In this document: in pieces, positions 17,601 to 26,597 of the stretch
How the letters are laid out: every line of letters begins with the position of its first letter
Numbering within the stretch: position 1 is the stretch's first letter
Virus record (IMG/VR): IMGVR_UViG_3300030202_003189
Span: 84,739 to 148,738 of that record
Length of the DNA stretch: 64,000 bases
Direction: 5' to 3' (one strand)
DNA from: a virus
Position numbers and translations under genes: made by a program
Notes under the pieces: model-generated
What the model saw: the letters and a program-made list of their open reading frames with translations, nothing else
Told to the model about the DNA's origin: nothing
Database searches by the model: none

Positions 17601-18436
17601 CCACAGCTAGTACTTCCCCATTTAATCAACCTTACCCAACAGGGCCAGAGGTTACTTATGTATTTAAGGATTTTTCTTTACCTACAGTAATTACTGGTAA
17701 TACTTCTTTTTATAAATCATATAAAGCAACTTTAACTGGAAATTTATTTGTCGGAATAACCCCTGGAAGTATAGGTAAGGTTGTTCTAGAAAGTGTGGTA
17801 GTATCTAGGCAAGCTTATAGGAGAGATCTTGCCGATGAAAGTATGTTAATAGAAAAACATTTTGGTGGATCATATATGGGAGGTATTTCGCAAATGAGAT
17901 TTTATATCGAACCGTTGGATGCAAGTGAATTAATTCATAATTATTACACCAATAAGGAAAGGTACGGATTAATTGATTGTGACTGTGGTAATCTAGATAC
18001 TCCAGTAGAGGGATGTGATACAGAGTATGCGATATTTACTTTTCCAATCGGTATTGATGAGGTCTCTTTAGACTTTGGTACTTTTAGGATGATAAGATGG
18101 GATTACACAGAAACAGAGAATGTATTAAGTTGGTCTGGAGTGACAAATTATCATGAAATACCAATAAGATATAGTTCAGTAGAACCCTACTGTACAGATC
18201 TTACCCAATACCAACCTTTCTTAACAGGGAGACCAATACTACATAAATGTTTAACACAAGCGGATTGTGAAGGGACTGGGTTTGGACAGTGTAATTCTAC
18301 ATGGAATACTAACGTTCCACCAATTAATAAATTCCCTTTCACGGTTGTTCCAAATAAACCATTTACAATAAAGGTGACTCGTATTGTTCCAGGCAGTGAG
18401 GCAAAAATAACATTTACCGGAAAAAGGGTAAGGTAA
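14666..18436 (+). CDS. Large adhesin/tail protein with lectin-like domain and beta repeats
   Basis: A 1256-residue protein with no signal peptide. Three copies of a beta-rich repeat are visible near residues 88-200, 290-388 and 824-897, each with a VVDGxG or TIDATG strand followed by GDxIxxPxxxxGG. Between the second and third lies a concanavalin/LamG-like region (DKGWTVECLLKVRSSG from about residue 432, and QMRFYIEPLDASELIHNYY near 1085). A cysteine-rich insert lies around residues 499-545 (SCADGTCTDEVSC, QCNSTW), and QCNSTW recurs near residue 1208. The fold suggests glycan binding at the tail tip or on a fiber. I do not recognise a T4 counterpart. It is first in a run of four host-recognition-type genes. 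Confidence 0.65.
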   Translation: MAIQNYGFNNLDAKISNDSYWDFFLSSDQRDFNQEVIYSTEIISYSAQTSLFSNSFYSTRLPIYMDLNDPECSPQLEIGTLATHDQGGILTISLGGADVNRTAGLYHITSTCSDTLGVQPTAMFSLANGVVGCGASFYLVVDGAGAATLSGSSAYFNSITGGYGYKVGDILTIPDSNLGGGGAVDLVITVASVTTSTVINGGRFLSGNTLLSKMAWNYASVTDSQEIIDIGLTGLDNALTPTFTGHSLNLATSIPTTPEDYTFEPSWYDYRMKMKQVSGYTSFWDKRTNGEILTFSVSVGGTNVNRPAGTYTVNYGNYTTTSTDGINASFSIVVDGNGVTSVEDITIQDAGNYYLVNDQIAIPDAMLGDAATGGNLTITIDTVSTGVIDGTITYPIRSDFDRSGFFYQLYGGWFQGFYNFFSYGYQVLPKRMDKGWTVECLLKVRSSGSSWNNEKVVNLNNLYPDNEGIFFYYGARSENKFWNCYGGETGYTISNNVTALYNCTGSCKYTGVSADTCQSAQNFSCADGTCTDEVSCIDPNQCNSTWAYNGTNTGWTYDDQMFSGDFYTSAQTEYQIMSNNFALRLSGGPEYGGYKLGYRALRFTGDTAITGTSDSFACSGGTYATGFTIEEQYSPLQICTGNTKDSWIKVDAVFKRNNFYGTDLEKLWRGGTNLITTLTCEEETFEMSGSSATTTNVIEGEKLFIQNIAWTGDKSNRIGTLTLYANSRPVLVVENFEEIIPRRLNELPPKQLAEPFNMSFGGGSQGLYDSLTLSGTPGEAAVLWGQSFTQTALLNGLRDWQPMIKGHIWSMEEPNSPEPTWTAGVYAPIAVTSDAPGVGYGANISITIDATGNMVVSPIAGSLGVGFQDGDIITVPVAQFGGTGPNAEIEVTQTNNGTITFNDATGGDNVTLDTTTSVYGNQIAKLYYKEYRAPALNDSGVLESSGYQRPVVEGETYDIFLRGYGVSGTTSIDMGFSATTASTSPFNQPYPTGPEVTYVFKDFSLPTVITGNTSFYKSYKATLTGNLFVGITPGSIGKVVLESVVVSRQAYRRDLADESMLIEKHFGGSYMGGISQMRFYIEPLDASELIHNYYTNKERYGLIDCDCGNLDTPVEGCDTEYAIFTFPIGIDEVSLDFGTFRMIRWDYTETENVLSWSGVTNYHEIPIRYSSVEPYCTDLTQYQPFLTGRPILHKCLTQADCEGTGFGQCNSTWNTNVPPINKFPFTVVPNKPFTIKVTRIVPGSEAKITFTGKRVR

Positions 18437-18448
18437 CAAAATATAAAG

Positions 18449-18456
18449 TATTTATA
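18449..18456 (+). promoter_or_regulatory. TATTTATA element before the BppU-like gene
   Basis: Exact copy of the recurrent octamer, three bases before the ATG at 18460. If it is a promoter -10-type element, the transcript would be almost leaderless. The spacing is unlike most other copies, so this instance is weak. Confidence 0.25.
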
Positions 18457-18459
18457 AGT

Positions 18460-18861
18460 ATGGACTTTTACATTAGAAAAAACTCAACAGAACCAGTATT
18501 GAAAATGAAGGTAATAGAGGATGGTAAAAATGATTATGGTAATTTACACGATAAATTAGCAAACTCATCAATTAAATTCTCTATGAGAGATTATAACACT
18601 GGGGTATATAAGATATTGAATAGAAGTGGTAGCATTGTTTCATTAACCAACGTAGATGTTAACGCACCAACCGAATATTATATATTTTATCGATTTAGGG
18701 AACAAGATACAAACACACCAGGAAGATACCAAGGAGAATTCAGTATTTATTTTAATGATGATTGTGCGGAATTAATAGTCCCGATTAGAGATAATCTATT
18801 TATAAACATAAATGACAGTTTTGCTAGAAGTAATTGTGCAAACTGCGTAGACAACACATAA
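18460..18861 (+). CDS. Small tail protein with BppU-like immunoglobulin fold
   Basis: A 133-residue protein. The order of strands, with ending GRYQGEFSIYFNDDCAELIVPIRDNLFININD, resembles the N-terminal domain of receptor-binding baseplate proteins (BppU-type), in which an Ig-like fold describes a parameter and then closes with a fixed strand. It would act as a connector or support for the neighbouring fibers. It starts 24 bases after the big adhesin gene and ends 11 bases before the fiber gene. Similarity is by pattern only and the assignment is tentative. Confidence 0.5.
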   Translation: MDFYIRKNSTEPVLKMKVIEDGKNDYGNLHDKLANSSIKFSMRDYNTGVYKILNRSGSIVSLTNVDVNAPTEYYIFYRFREQDTNTPGRYQGEFSIYFNDDCAELIVPIRDNLFININDSFARSNCANCVDNT

Positions 18862-18871
18862 AAAAGAAAGA

Positions 18872-21763
18872 ATGGCTTGTAAATGTACACAAACAACGGT
18901 TAATGCAACTGCAGGGGGATCCACTACTGCGGCTTTAAGTGCCTGTACCTATCCCTTATGGATAAGTATGTTAAGTGGATGTACCGCGGGACTCCCAGCA
19001 ACTAATACACAGAGTGATGTTTTAATATCAAACCCTTCTGCAAATATTGTATTTAATACAGGATATCCAGAAGGTTGTAATGATAGTTATACAACTTGTA
19101 ATCAATACGTAAATAATATCGGTATAAATGAAACTAGACCACAACATACCTTATCAATAGGAGGAACTTTAGATGTTAGGGACTATGTACATTTTAGTCG
19201 TGGAGACACAGCTTCCCTTACTGGAGGTTCAAAACAGAGTGTTTATTTAGGTTTTAATGCTGGTCGTACAAGAATGAGCAACGCGAATTCATACGGGAAT
19301 ACTGCTGTTGGGTACTCGTCTGTAGGAGGAGCAGGAGTACTAAACGGATCCATATATAACACCGGTATTGGTGCATATGCTCTTAATGATCTAACATCAG
19401 GAGATAAAAATACAGTCATAGGAGCTAACGCAGGAGCAGATATTACAACTGGTGTGAATAACACATTTTTAGGAACTGATGTAGCCTATCAATCGACGAG
19501 TACAGGAAATAGAAATGTTTACCTAGGATATGGACAGGGATATCAAACTGGAAATGTATCTGATGAATTACGAATAGGTGCAGCAGAAGCAGCTTCTTGG
19601 AATAGAAAACCATTAATACAAGGAAACTTTGCAACTTCAGCAATGACAGTTAATGGAAGTCTTGAACTTGAAGGTACTTTAACTGGAAAAGGTGATGGTA
19701 ATACTGGGGGTAATGAATATGTTTCAGTAGTTGGTGGCGTACTGTCAACTGGTATAGTACGATCACCTAATTTGAATTTCGTTGAGCCGGCAAAATCTTT
19801 ATATATCGGACCCACTTCTGGTTTGCATTCCGGACAAACAACTGACGTACAAAATACAAGTATAGGATTTGAAGCAATGTCGGCACTTGGATTTGCGGGA
19901 GACGTTTTTAGTAATGTTGCGGTAGGATATCGAGCACTGTACCAAGCCGGATTGGCAAATGCGGTTTCTAGTTCAAATACTGCTGTAGGTAATAACGCAT
20001 TAAAAGTTGTTGCTAATGGTACAAATAATGTTGCAATAGGTACTAATGCTATCGCAAATGCACCCAATGGTACGGTCGACAATGTTGCAATAGGTGTAAG
20101 ATCTCTTTTTGGTGCAACCGGGGCCAAATCAGGTAATGTTTCAATCGGTACTTCGGCTATGATGGGATTGGAGGGGGAAAGATATAACACTGCGGTAGGA
20201 CAAGACTCATTAAGTACCACCGCATCAGGAAGTGAGAATACAGCTATTGGGTATCAGGCAGGTGCTGAAGTTGCCGATCTTTCAGATTTTAATGTTTTGA
20301 TTGGTGGTCACGCTGGACAAAATGGTGCTAGTACTTATAAGGGTGCAACTTTCGTAGGTTACGGTACTGCGACCGGAGCAACAACATCAAGTTCCAATAT
20401 TGCAATAGGTTATAACGCTCAAATACCTTATAGTGAAAATCACTTCATGAATATTGGTGATATTATTTATGCAAGAAAAGGTTTTAATGGAGCGTTTGGT
20501 CCAGATACCATTTTACTAGGAAGGGATGCTTACACTAGTGGTGTAGGGATTGCTACTTATACGGTTGGTGTAGTTGGTGCGTTAAGTGCAACAGGGGCAA
20601 TACACTCAACAGATTATATTAAATTCCCTAATGTATCAGAATCTATGTGTATGGGATACCAATGTGGTACTGGGGCAACAACTGAACTTAGGAATACTGT
20701 GATAGGGTACCAATCAATGGGGTTCTTAGGGTCTGGTTCAGACGCTTATGACAATACCGCTGTCGGGTACCGAACTCTGCGATGGACTTCAAATGGAGGA
20801 TATAGAAATACCGCCATCGGATCTGGAGCATTACAGTTCAGTAACAATGGATATGAGTCTACCGCTATTGGTGCTAGTTCCCTTAATGCACATACGGAAT
20901 CACAGGGTAATACTTCAATAGGTTCTAGATCAATGTATTGGGCAAATAATGTTGAAATAGAAAATAACACCGTGGTTGGGGCTTATGCTTGGTATGGGTC
21001 GTTTGGGGCGGTAACTACAGGAAAACATAATACTATAGTGGGGTCTTTTGCCTGTCAAACTGCAAATAACCTAGGAGATTATAATGTTTATCTTGGGGGT
21101 TACTCTAATAGTAATGCAACAGCGACCGGTAAGGGTAATGTTTTTATGGGTTATGGTACCGCAACAGGTGCCACAACAAATAATGACGTAATATTACTTG
21201 GTTATAATGCTCAACCAGGTGCCGCTGTTGACCACCATATGAATCTAGGTGATGTTATTTATGCGTCTCCAGGATCCACAACTGGAAGTAGTGGTAGAAA
21301 GGCTGTTGGAATAAATGTTCCTACACCATTAACCGCTCTTGACGTAAAATATGATAACGTTGTATCTTTAGCGTCAGATAAAGGTGGTGGTAGTGATATT
21401 GTTACGTTTGGTAGTGCTGGTGTTGGATATGCCGCAAATACACTAGTACAACTAAGAGGAACTGATAATTGGGTTAAGGCAGACGCGGACCACACCACTT
21501 TACAAGGTAATTTAATTGGTATTGCAATGGGTGCGGCTCCTGAAGCTGGGATTTTATTAAAAGGTTATTATAATGTAACAACGGCAGATGATATAACAAC
21601 TTGGGCGAATGGTGGTCCAGTATACGTTTCAACGAGTGCCGGTAAAGTAACGGAATCCATAGCGACACACGGGGCAGGAGATTATATTAGGCTTATGGGT
21701 TATATGACAACCACTGCTAATATTATATACTTTAACCCAGATAATACATTTGTAGTGTTATAA
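18872..21763 (+). CDS. Tail fiber with YadA-head-like beta-roll repeats
   Basis: A 963-residue protein built mostly of 14-residue-type repeats such as NTAVGYSSVGG, NTVIGANAGADI, NNVAIGTNAI, NVAIGVRSL and NTAIGSGAL. These match the left-handed beta-roll head of trimeric autotransporter adhesins. Two long homologous halves (about residues 300-545 and 585-800) share the order YIGPTSG or MGYQCG, FVGYGTATGATT or FMGYGTATGATT, IAIGYNAQ or ILLGYNAQ, and HHMNLGDVIYA-like ends. This points to an internal duplication. The last 130 residues form a different, compact domain. Expected to trimerise into a long fiber and to bind the host. No S74 chaperone is attached. Confidence 0.78.
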   Translation: MACKCTQTTVNATAGGSTTAALSACTYPLWISMLSGCTAGLPATNTQSDVLISNPSANIVFNTGYPEGCNDSYTTCNQYVNNIGINETRPQHTLSIGGTLDVRDYVHFSRGDTASLTGGSKQSVYLGFNAGRTRMSNANSYGNTAVGYSSVGGAGVLNGSIYNTGIGAYALNDLTSGDKNTVIGANAGADITTGVNNTFLGTDVAYQSTSTGNRNVYLGYGQGYQTGNVSDELRIGAAEAASWNRKPLIQGNFATSAMTVNGSLELEGTLTGKGDGNTGGNEYVSVVGGVLSTGIVRSPNLNFVEPAKSLYIGPTSGLHSGQTTDVQNTSIGFEAMSALGFAGDVFSNVAVGYRALYQAGLANAVSSSNTAVGNNALKVVANGTNNVAIGTNAIANAPNGTVDNVAIGVRSLFGATGAKSGNVSIGTSAMMGLEGERYNTAVGQDSLSTTASGSENTAIGYQAGAEVADLSDFNVLIGGHAGQNGASTYKGATFVGYGTATGATTSSSNIAIGYNAQIPYSENHFMNIGDIIYARKGFNGAFGPDTILLGRDAYTSGVGIATYTVGVVGALSATGAIHSTDYIKFPNVSESMCMGYQCGTGATTELRNTVIGYQSMGFLGSGSDAYDNTAVGYRTLRWTSNGGYRNTAIGSGALQFSNNGYESTAIGASSLNAHTESQGNTSIGSRSMYWANNVEIENNTVVGAYAWYGSFGAVTTGKHNTIVGSFACQTANNLGDYNVYLGGYSNSNATATGKGNVFMGYGTATGATTNNDVILLGYNAQPGAAVDHHMNLGDVIYASPGSTTGSSGRKAVGINVPTPLTALDVKYDNVVSLASDKGGGSDIVTFGSAGVGYAANTLVQLRGTDNWVKADADHTTLQGNLIGIAMGAAPEAGILLKGYYNVTTADDITTWANGGPVYVSTSAGKVTESIATHGAGDYIRLMGYMTTTANIIYFNPDNTFVVL

Positions 21764-21764
21764 T

Positions 21765-22355
21765 ATGGGAGTATTAACTAATATAAATGGTTTAGATAAT
21801 AACCCGATAGAAGATGGTGGTTATTGTGGCGGTGCGATTTTTGGGCTTGTTGCCACCCCAATGAGTGGTTTTTTTGGGGACGTATATGGTAACATACTTC
21901 CTCGAGATGCCATCTCTGGTATTAATGGGATTACTAGTACCAATCCAGCAGATATCCAACCAGGTGGAGATCCATTTGGTACAGCTTGTCTTTGGCATAA
22001 AGTTAGATATAATGGTCCATTTGCGGAGCTATCAGATGCTTGTTTACTTACTAATTCAGAACCGGGAGCAACAGAGGCTAGAGTAGGAACCCCACCAAAA
22101 TTTATGTTAGTACACGCTAAAGCAGGTGGAGGGAATCCTGTACCTTCAGAAGATATGTGGTACGTTAGTACTTCAGTGTTTTCAAAAAGTGAATGGATAG
22201 GTGTTCCACCAGTAGTATCTTTTCCGGATAATGGTTATTATATACTGTGGGGTAAATATGGTATTGATGACTCTGGGTCGAATTTTAAGGCGGTTGAGTT
22301 TCTAAACAATAATACTCCAGCACAGGTTAGTGTTAAAGGAACTTGTTCATTTTAG
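21765..22355 (+). CDS. Unrecognised protein downstream of the tail fiber
   Basis: A 196-residue protein rich in glycine and proline with cysteines at GGYCGGAI, GTACLWHK, SDACLL and the terminal KGTCSF. It lacks membrane segments. It starts one base after the fiber stop, so it is probably a fiber-associated structural protein or a tip/adapter. I do not recognise a family. The end, VSFPDNGYYILWGKYGIDD followed by a short tail, looks like a beta-structured domain. Confidence 0.6.
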   Translation: MGVLTNINGLDNNPIEDGGYCGGAIFGLVATPMSGFFGDVYGNILPRDAISGINGITSTNPADIQPGGDPFGTACLWHKVRYNGPFAELSDACLLTNSEPGATEARVGTPPKFMLVHAKAGGGNPVPSEDMWYVSTSVFSKSEWIGVPPVVSFPDNGYYILWGKYGIDDSGSNFKAVEFLNNNTPAQVSVKGTCSF

Positions 22356-22390
22356 AAACCATATTTCTTTTATTTTTCAAAAATTATTCT

Positions 22391-22398
22391 TATATTTG
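22391..22398 (+). promoter_or_regulatory. Candidate host-type promoter box (TAnnTTTG) before the polymerase gene
   Basis: TATATTTG at this site matches the TAnnTTTG -7 box of Bacteroidota promoters and lies 24 bases before the polymerase ATG. No clear TTG-type -33 box is visible 19-21 bases upstream. A weak hairpin (AGAAA/TTTCT) with a T-rich tail follows the preceding gene. Confidence 0.35.
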
Positions 22399-22422
22399 TC
22401 GTAAACTTTAATAAAGAGTTAT

Positions 22423-25140
22423 ATGTCTATAAAACACGATAAGATTCCACATATTGACCAAACAACGATTTCTGCCTTTTTGGAGGGAAGAGATCCACAA
22501 CAATATATTACAGCATTAGAATATGATGCGGCTAGTAACTACATTTACCTAGTTATCGATGATCCAGAAAAAGGTAAATACACAACAAGAAAAAAACTTA
22601 AGCCATTTCTTTGGTGTAAACATGATGTGTTTACCTCAGAACAAATCAATTTTTATGGAAGAGACAGGAGAAGGATAAAAAACGCAATGAAGCAGTTTGG
22701 TGTTAAGATAAAAAAGTTAAACACTTCTGATGATGATAGATTAGAAAATGGGTTTAAGTACTTGGTTTACACAACACAAGGATTTTATACCTTACTTAAG
22801 TTTTTTGGTGATGGTGGGATACAACCATATAAGAATAGAGAGTATTTTGAACTAATATCCCCGGTTGAACAATACATGATATCAACAGGGAAAAGATTAT
22901 TTAAGGGTTTTGAGAATTATGATAATGTTCATAGGTTGGTATTTGATATTGAGACTACTTCTCTTGAACCATCCGATGGTAGGATATTTTCTATAGGAGT
23001 AAAAGATAATAGAGGGTTTGAAGTGGTATTAGATGCTGATAATGAAGAAGATGAGAAGGAAATGTTAATTAATTTCTTTAAGGTAATTGATTATGTTCGT
23101 CCTTCTATTATTGGGGGTTATAACTCGGAGAATTTTGACTGGTACTGGATTGTATCCCGATGTGAGACATTGGGGTTGAATATAAAAGAAATTGCAAAAA
23201 CTTTAGACCCAAACAAAAAATCTAAATTTAGGAGACGAGAAAATATATTAAAGTTAGCTAATGAGGTTGAGCGTTTTGAACAAACAAGTATGTGGGGTTA
23301 TAATATTATAGATGTTATACATTCTGTTAGGAGAGCCATGGCCATCAACTCAAATATAAAATCTGCTGGATTAAAGTATATCTGCAAACAACAAAGAATA
23401 GCAAAAGATAATAGGGTTTATGTGGATCACGATAAAATCGCTAAATTAAGATTTGATGAGAATCCTTATTGGATAAACATAAAAACAGGTGAATGGTCAC
23501 AAGATAAACAAGATGGTTTTGAGGAAATAAGTGGAAGAGAAATTGTAGAGAAGTACTTATTAGATGATATTTGGGAAACTTTAGAGGTTGATAACAGTTT
23601 TAATCAATCCTCTTTTCTAATGGCTAAAATTTTACCAACTATCTATGAAAGAGTTTCTACAATGGGGACAGCGTCAATATGGAAATTATTAATGTTGTCT
23701 TGGTCATATGAAAATAATTTAGCAATACCAGAAAAAGGAGAGAAAAGGAGTTTTACTGGAGGTCTATCCAGAATACTTAAAGTTGGTTATTCTACGGATA
23801 TAGTTAAATTAGATTACGCGTCACTATACCCTTCAATAATGATAACACATGGAGTTTATCCAGAATGTGATGTTTCGGGTGCGATGCATGCAATGTTACA
23901 ATACTTATACGATACCCGAAACAAATATAAGTACAAAGCAAATGAATGTGCCAGTGAAGGAGATAAGAAAATGGCATCATTCTTTAAGGCAAAACAATTA
24001 CCAATTAAAATTATTAATAATTCTATGTACGGTTCATTAACTGCCCCACAAGTTTTTAACTGGGGAGATGTTATGAAGGGAGAAGAGGTTACTTGTACCG
24101 CAAGAATGTATCTTAGACTTTTAGTTAGGTTTTTTGAGAATAGAGGATTTATTCCCCTTGTGTTAGATACTGATGGGTGTAATTTTAGTGTACCTGAATC
24201 AACAAAGGAATATTCTTACGTTGGTAAAGGTATACACCATTTTGTTGAGGAGGGTAAGAGTTATAGTGGAACCCCTGCGGTAGTTGCTGAGTTTAATGAC
24301 TTATACATGAGAGGGGTTATGGGACTAGATATAGACGGTTTTTGGAAATCATCAATAAATATATCTCGTAAAAACTACGCTGATTTAACAGAAGACGGAA
24401 AGGTAGATATTGTGGGAAATACAATTAAATCAAAAGCCCTTCCTGATTATATTAAAGAGTTTATTGATAATGGTTTGGACATGTTATTAAATGGTAAAGG
24501 ACCGGAGTTTATAGAATATTACTATGAACATTTACAAAATATTTACGATTGTAAAATACCACTTAATAAAATAGCATCTAAATCTAGAGTTAAAAGAACT
24601 GTAAAATCATATGTTAATAGAGGTAATAATAAAGCTGGTAATCCTCTTCCCTCACAAGCACATATGGAGTTAATTATAAAAAACAACCTTAGAGTTAGTC
24701 TTGGTGATACTATTTTTTATGTTAATAATGGTACTAGAGCTTCTCATGGAGATATACAAAAAAAGAAGGGGACATTAACATTTAATTGTTATCTACTAGA
24801 TAAAGAACAAATGGAAAATGACCCAAATTTACTAGGGGAATATAACAAAGCAAGATATGTTTCTAATTTTAATAAAAGGGTTAAACCTCTATTAGTGTCT
24901 TTTGACCCAGCAATAAGAGATAATGTGTTAAAGTCAGTTGATAAGAAAGGCGAGTTAGAATCTAGGGAATACTATACTAAAACACAAATGGCTTTAATTT
25001 CTGGAATCCCTTTCGCAGAAAAAGACCAAGACACTATGGACGATTTAATGAAAATGGATGAGAGGGAAGACGTATTCTGGAAAGAAATTAATAGTAGCCC
25101 CAAAGAAAGTTTAATGTCCGTTCTGGACTTAAATAAGTAA
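22423..25140 (+). CDS. 43: Family B DNA polymerase (T4 gp43-like)
   Basis: A 905-residue replicative polymerase, close in length to T4 gp43. Proofreading motifs: RLVFDIETTS (Exo I, Asp175), IIGGYNSENFDWYWI (Exo II) and YLLDDIWETLE (Exo III). Polymerase motifs: LDYASLYPS (A, near residue 465), KIINNSMYGS (B, near 530) and VLDTDGCNF (C, near 581). All catalytic acidic residues are present. The gene stands alone between fiber genes and small unknown genes, not beside the recombination genes at the window's right end. A TAnnTTTG box upstream suggests separate, early expression. Confidence 0.97.
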   Translation: MSIKHDKIPHIDQTTISAFLEGRDPQQYITALEYDAASNYIYLVIDDPEKGKYTTRKKLKPFLWCKHDVFTSEQINFYGRDRRRIKNAMKQFGVKIKKLNTSDDDRLENGFKYLVYTTQGFYTLLKFFGDGGIQPYKNREYFELISPVEQYMISTGKRLFKGFENYDNVHRLVFDIETTSLEPSDGRIFSIGVKDNRGFEVVLDADNEEDEKEMLINFFKVIDYVRPSIIGGYNSENFDWYWIVSRCETLGLNIKEIAKTLDPNKKSKFRRRENILKLANEVERFEQTSMWGYNIIDVIHSVRRAMAINSNIKSAGLKYICKQQRIAKDNRVYVDHDKIAKLRFDENPYWINIKTGEWSQDKQDGFEEISGREIVEKYLLDDIWETLEVDNSFNQSSFLMAKILPTIYERVSTMGTASIWKLLMLSWSYENNLAIPEKGEKRSFTGGLSRILKVGYSTDIVKLDYASLYPSIMITHGVYPECDVSGAMHAMLQYLYDTRNKYKYKANECASEGDKKMASFFKAKQLPIKIINNSMYGSLTAPQVFNWGDVMKGEEVTCTARMYLRLLVRFFENRGFIPLVLDTDGCNFSVPESTKEYSYVGKGIHHFVEEGKSYSGTPAVVAEFNDLYMRGVMGLDIDGFWKSSINISRKNYADLTEDGKVDIVGNTIKSKALPDYIKEFIDNGLDMLLNGKGPEFIEYYYEHLQNIYDCKIPLNKIASKSRVKRTVKSYVNRGNNKAGNPLPSQAHMELIIKNNLRVSLGDTIFYVNNGTRASHGDIQKKKGTLTFNCYLLDKEQMENDPNLLGEYNKARYVSNFNKRVKPLLVSFDPAIRDNVLKSVDKKGELESREYYTKTQMALISGIPFAEKDQDTMDDLMKMDEREDVFWKEINSSPKESLMSVLDLNK

Positions 25141-25177
25141 AACAATACAAAATACTAAACGTTTTATTATGATTCGA

Positions 25178-25185
25178 TATTTATA
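25178..25185 (+). promoter_or_regulatory. TATTTATA element before the 25202 gene
   Basis: Exact octamer followed by GTATAAAAG, 16 bases before the ATG at 25202, in a 61-base intergenic gap. Best instance of the combined TATTTATAGTATAAAA pattern. Candidate phage promoter. Confidence 0.45.
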
Positions 25186-25201
25186 GTATAAAAGAAATAC
25201 T

Positions 25202-25783
25202 ATGAAGAAGAAAAAATTAGAAGAGTTAATAGATTCTACTGGAAGTGTGATTTCAGGAGACTACACTATTAATCATGATTTTGGTAGTGATAAAACCTCA
25301 GACCAGTTTGAAAAAATGACTAGACAAGGAGCATCCAATTTTTATGGATATAGAAGATTTTGGGGTGAGGATGATGCGAATAAACCTTATTCAGAATTGG
25401 CGGATAAACTACAAAACGACCCTAAAAAGTTCTATTCTATTCTTAAAAAGAATAATAAAGTTAATAAATTCACAGACTATTTTACTAACGACCCAGTTAC
25501 AGAATCAGAAGAATTAATGAAAGATATGTTAGAAGATATAGTTAAAAACAAAATGAAAGATGGAATTCTACCGAAGGAAAGTCCAGAAATTATGTCATTA
25601 CAAGAATATTCAGATGAGGATCCTATTCTTGCAAAATGGGTTTTTTTAGTAAAGGAACTTTGGTTGGAGAGAACAAATGATCAAAGACTTGTAATACTTA
25701 ATAGTCTAATAGATGATGTTAATTTTAATGATATGGATCCTAACATTAAAAATACTTTAATAACTAAGATTAATGGCGAATAG
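25202..25783 (+). CDS. Unrecognised soluble protein
   Basis: A 193-residue, charged, mostly helical protein beginning MKKKKLEELIDSTGSV. Notable segments are NFYGYRRFWGEDD and ILAKWVFLVKELWLERTNDQR. No motif known to me. It is first in a cluster of six small genes (to 27654) that precedes the neck gene, so a role in head or neck assembly is possible but not shown. It overlaps the next gene by 11 bases. Confidence 0.6.
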   Translation: MKKKKLEELIDSTGSVISGDYTINHDFGSDKTSDQFEKMTRQGASNFYGYRRFWGEDDANKPYSELADKLQNDPKKFYSILKKNNKVNKFTDYFTNDPVTESEELMKDMLEDIVKNKMKDGILPKESPEIMSLQEYSDEDPILAKWVFLVKELWLERTNDQRLVILNSLIDDVNFNDMDPNIKNTLITKINGE

Positions 25784-26249
25784 TGACTTATATGGTAATA
25801 AATGGACGGTACCTAATAATGTTATTACTAAGTTAAATAAGGAACTTAATAAGACTGATACTTCTGTGTCAGGGTATAAAAGAGCAAAGAATATAGTTAG
25901 TGATAGAACAATGACTTATTCTATGTTAAAGAGGATGAAAAACTTTTTCGATGCTTTCTCCGGAAATAAGAATAGTTCGGAATATTTATTAAATGGAGGA
26001 GACGCTATGAAGACCTGGGTTAACAATACATTAAATAACTCAAGAGGAGACATAGTTAGGAATAAAAGAAATAAAAGCGATTCCGGAATGAATAATCAAT
26101 TTAAGAAAACTCATTCTAAGGATAAAAATAATAAAAACGTCACCAAAAGCAGTATTGCAATTATAAAAGGTGACTCTAGGTCAATAAAAAATAATAGAGC
26201 AGTCTATAAAGAAATGACCCAATTAATAAATAAATTAATAAAAAATTAA
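25773..26249 (+). CDS. Unrecognised basic protein
   Basis: A 158-residue, strongly basic and asparagine-rich protein (YGNKWTVPNNVITKLNKEL at the start; KKTHSKDKNNKN in the middle). The basic middle part could bind nucleic acid. No domain recognised. It starts within the end of the preceding gene, with an 11-base overlap in another frame, and lies four bases before the next gene. Confidence 0.55.
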   Translation: MANSDLYGNKWTVPNNVITKLNKELNKTDTSVSGYKRAKNIVSDRTMTYSMLKRMKNFFDAFSGNKNSSEYLLNGGDAMKTWVNNTLNNSRGDIVRNKRNKSDSGMNNQFKKTHSKDKNNKNVTKSSIAIIKGDSRSIKNNRAVYKEMTQLINKLIKN

Positions 26250-26253
26250 AATT

Positions 26254-26589
26254 ATGGCACAAACAATTGATGATGTAGCAAACGCAAAACGAGCAGAATT
26301 TTTCGCATTAAACCAAAGTAAGTTCGGTTATGATGAAACTGTTGCTTATAGTTATAATCACCCTAACGCTCAAGCTGATGGAGATACTAAGGGAAGAGGT
26401 AACTCAGATTATGCTGGTGGTGCTGTTGGTGGATATGCGGCCCCTTCAGACGCTTCTGTTGGTACAAGTATTGACATTGAGAAGCGAGATGAGGCAATTT
26501 CCTACAACGAAGGTTTAACAGGGATGGCTCCTGCTACACCATATACAGGACCAGAATTACCAGATTACCCATATCAGTCTAATCCTTAA
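26254..26589 (+). CDS. Small glycine/alanine-rich protein
   Basis: A 111-residue protein with low-complexity glycine-, alanine- and proline-rich stretches (YAGGAVGGYAAPSD, TGPELPDYPYQ). No recognisable domain. An A-rich leader precedes the ATG. Gene spacing is tight on both sides, supporting its reality. Virion-associated or scaffold-like roles are guesses only. Confidence 0.55.
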   Translation: MAQTIDDVANAKRAEFFALNQSKFGYDETVAYSYNHPNAQADGDTKGRGNSDYAGGAVGGYAAPSDASVGTSIDIEKRDEAISYNEGLTGMAPATPYTGPELPDYPYQSNP

Positions 26590-26597
26590 AGTAAATA

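Noticed and set aside
19543-20220. A 225-residue open frame on the minus strand inside the fiber gene
   Set aside because: It mirrors the repetitive fiber coding sequence and its composition (alanine, proline and threonine) is that of a reverse-frame shadow. It has no leader and no recognisable domain.
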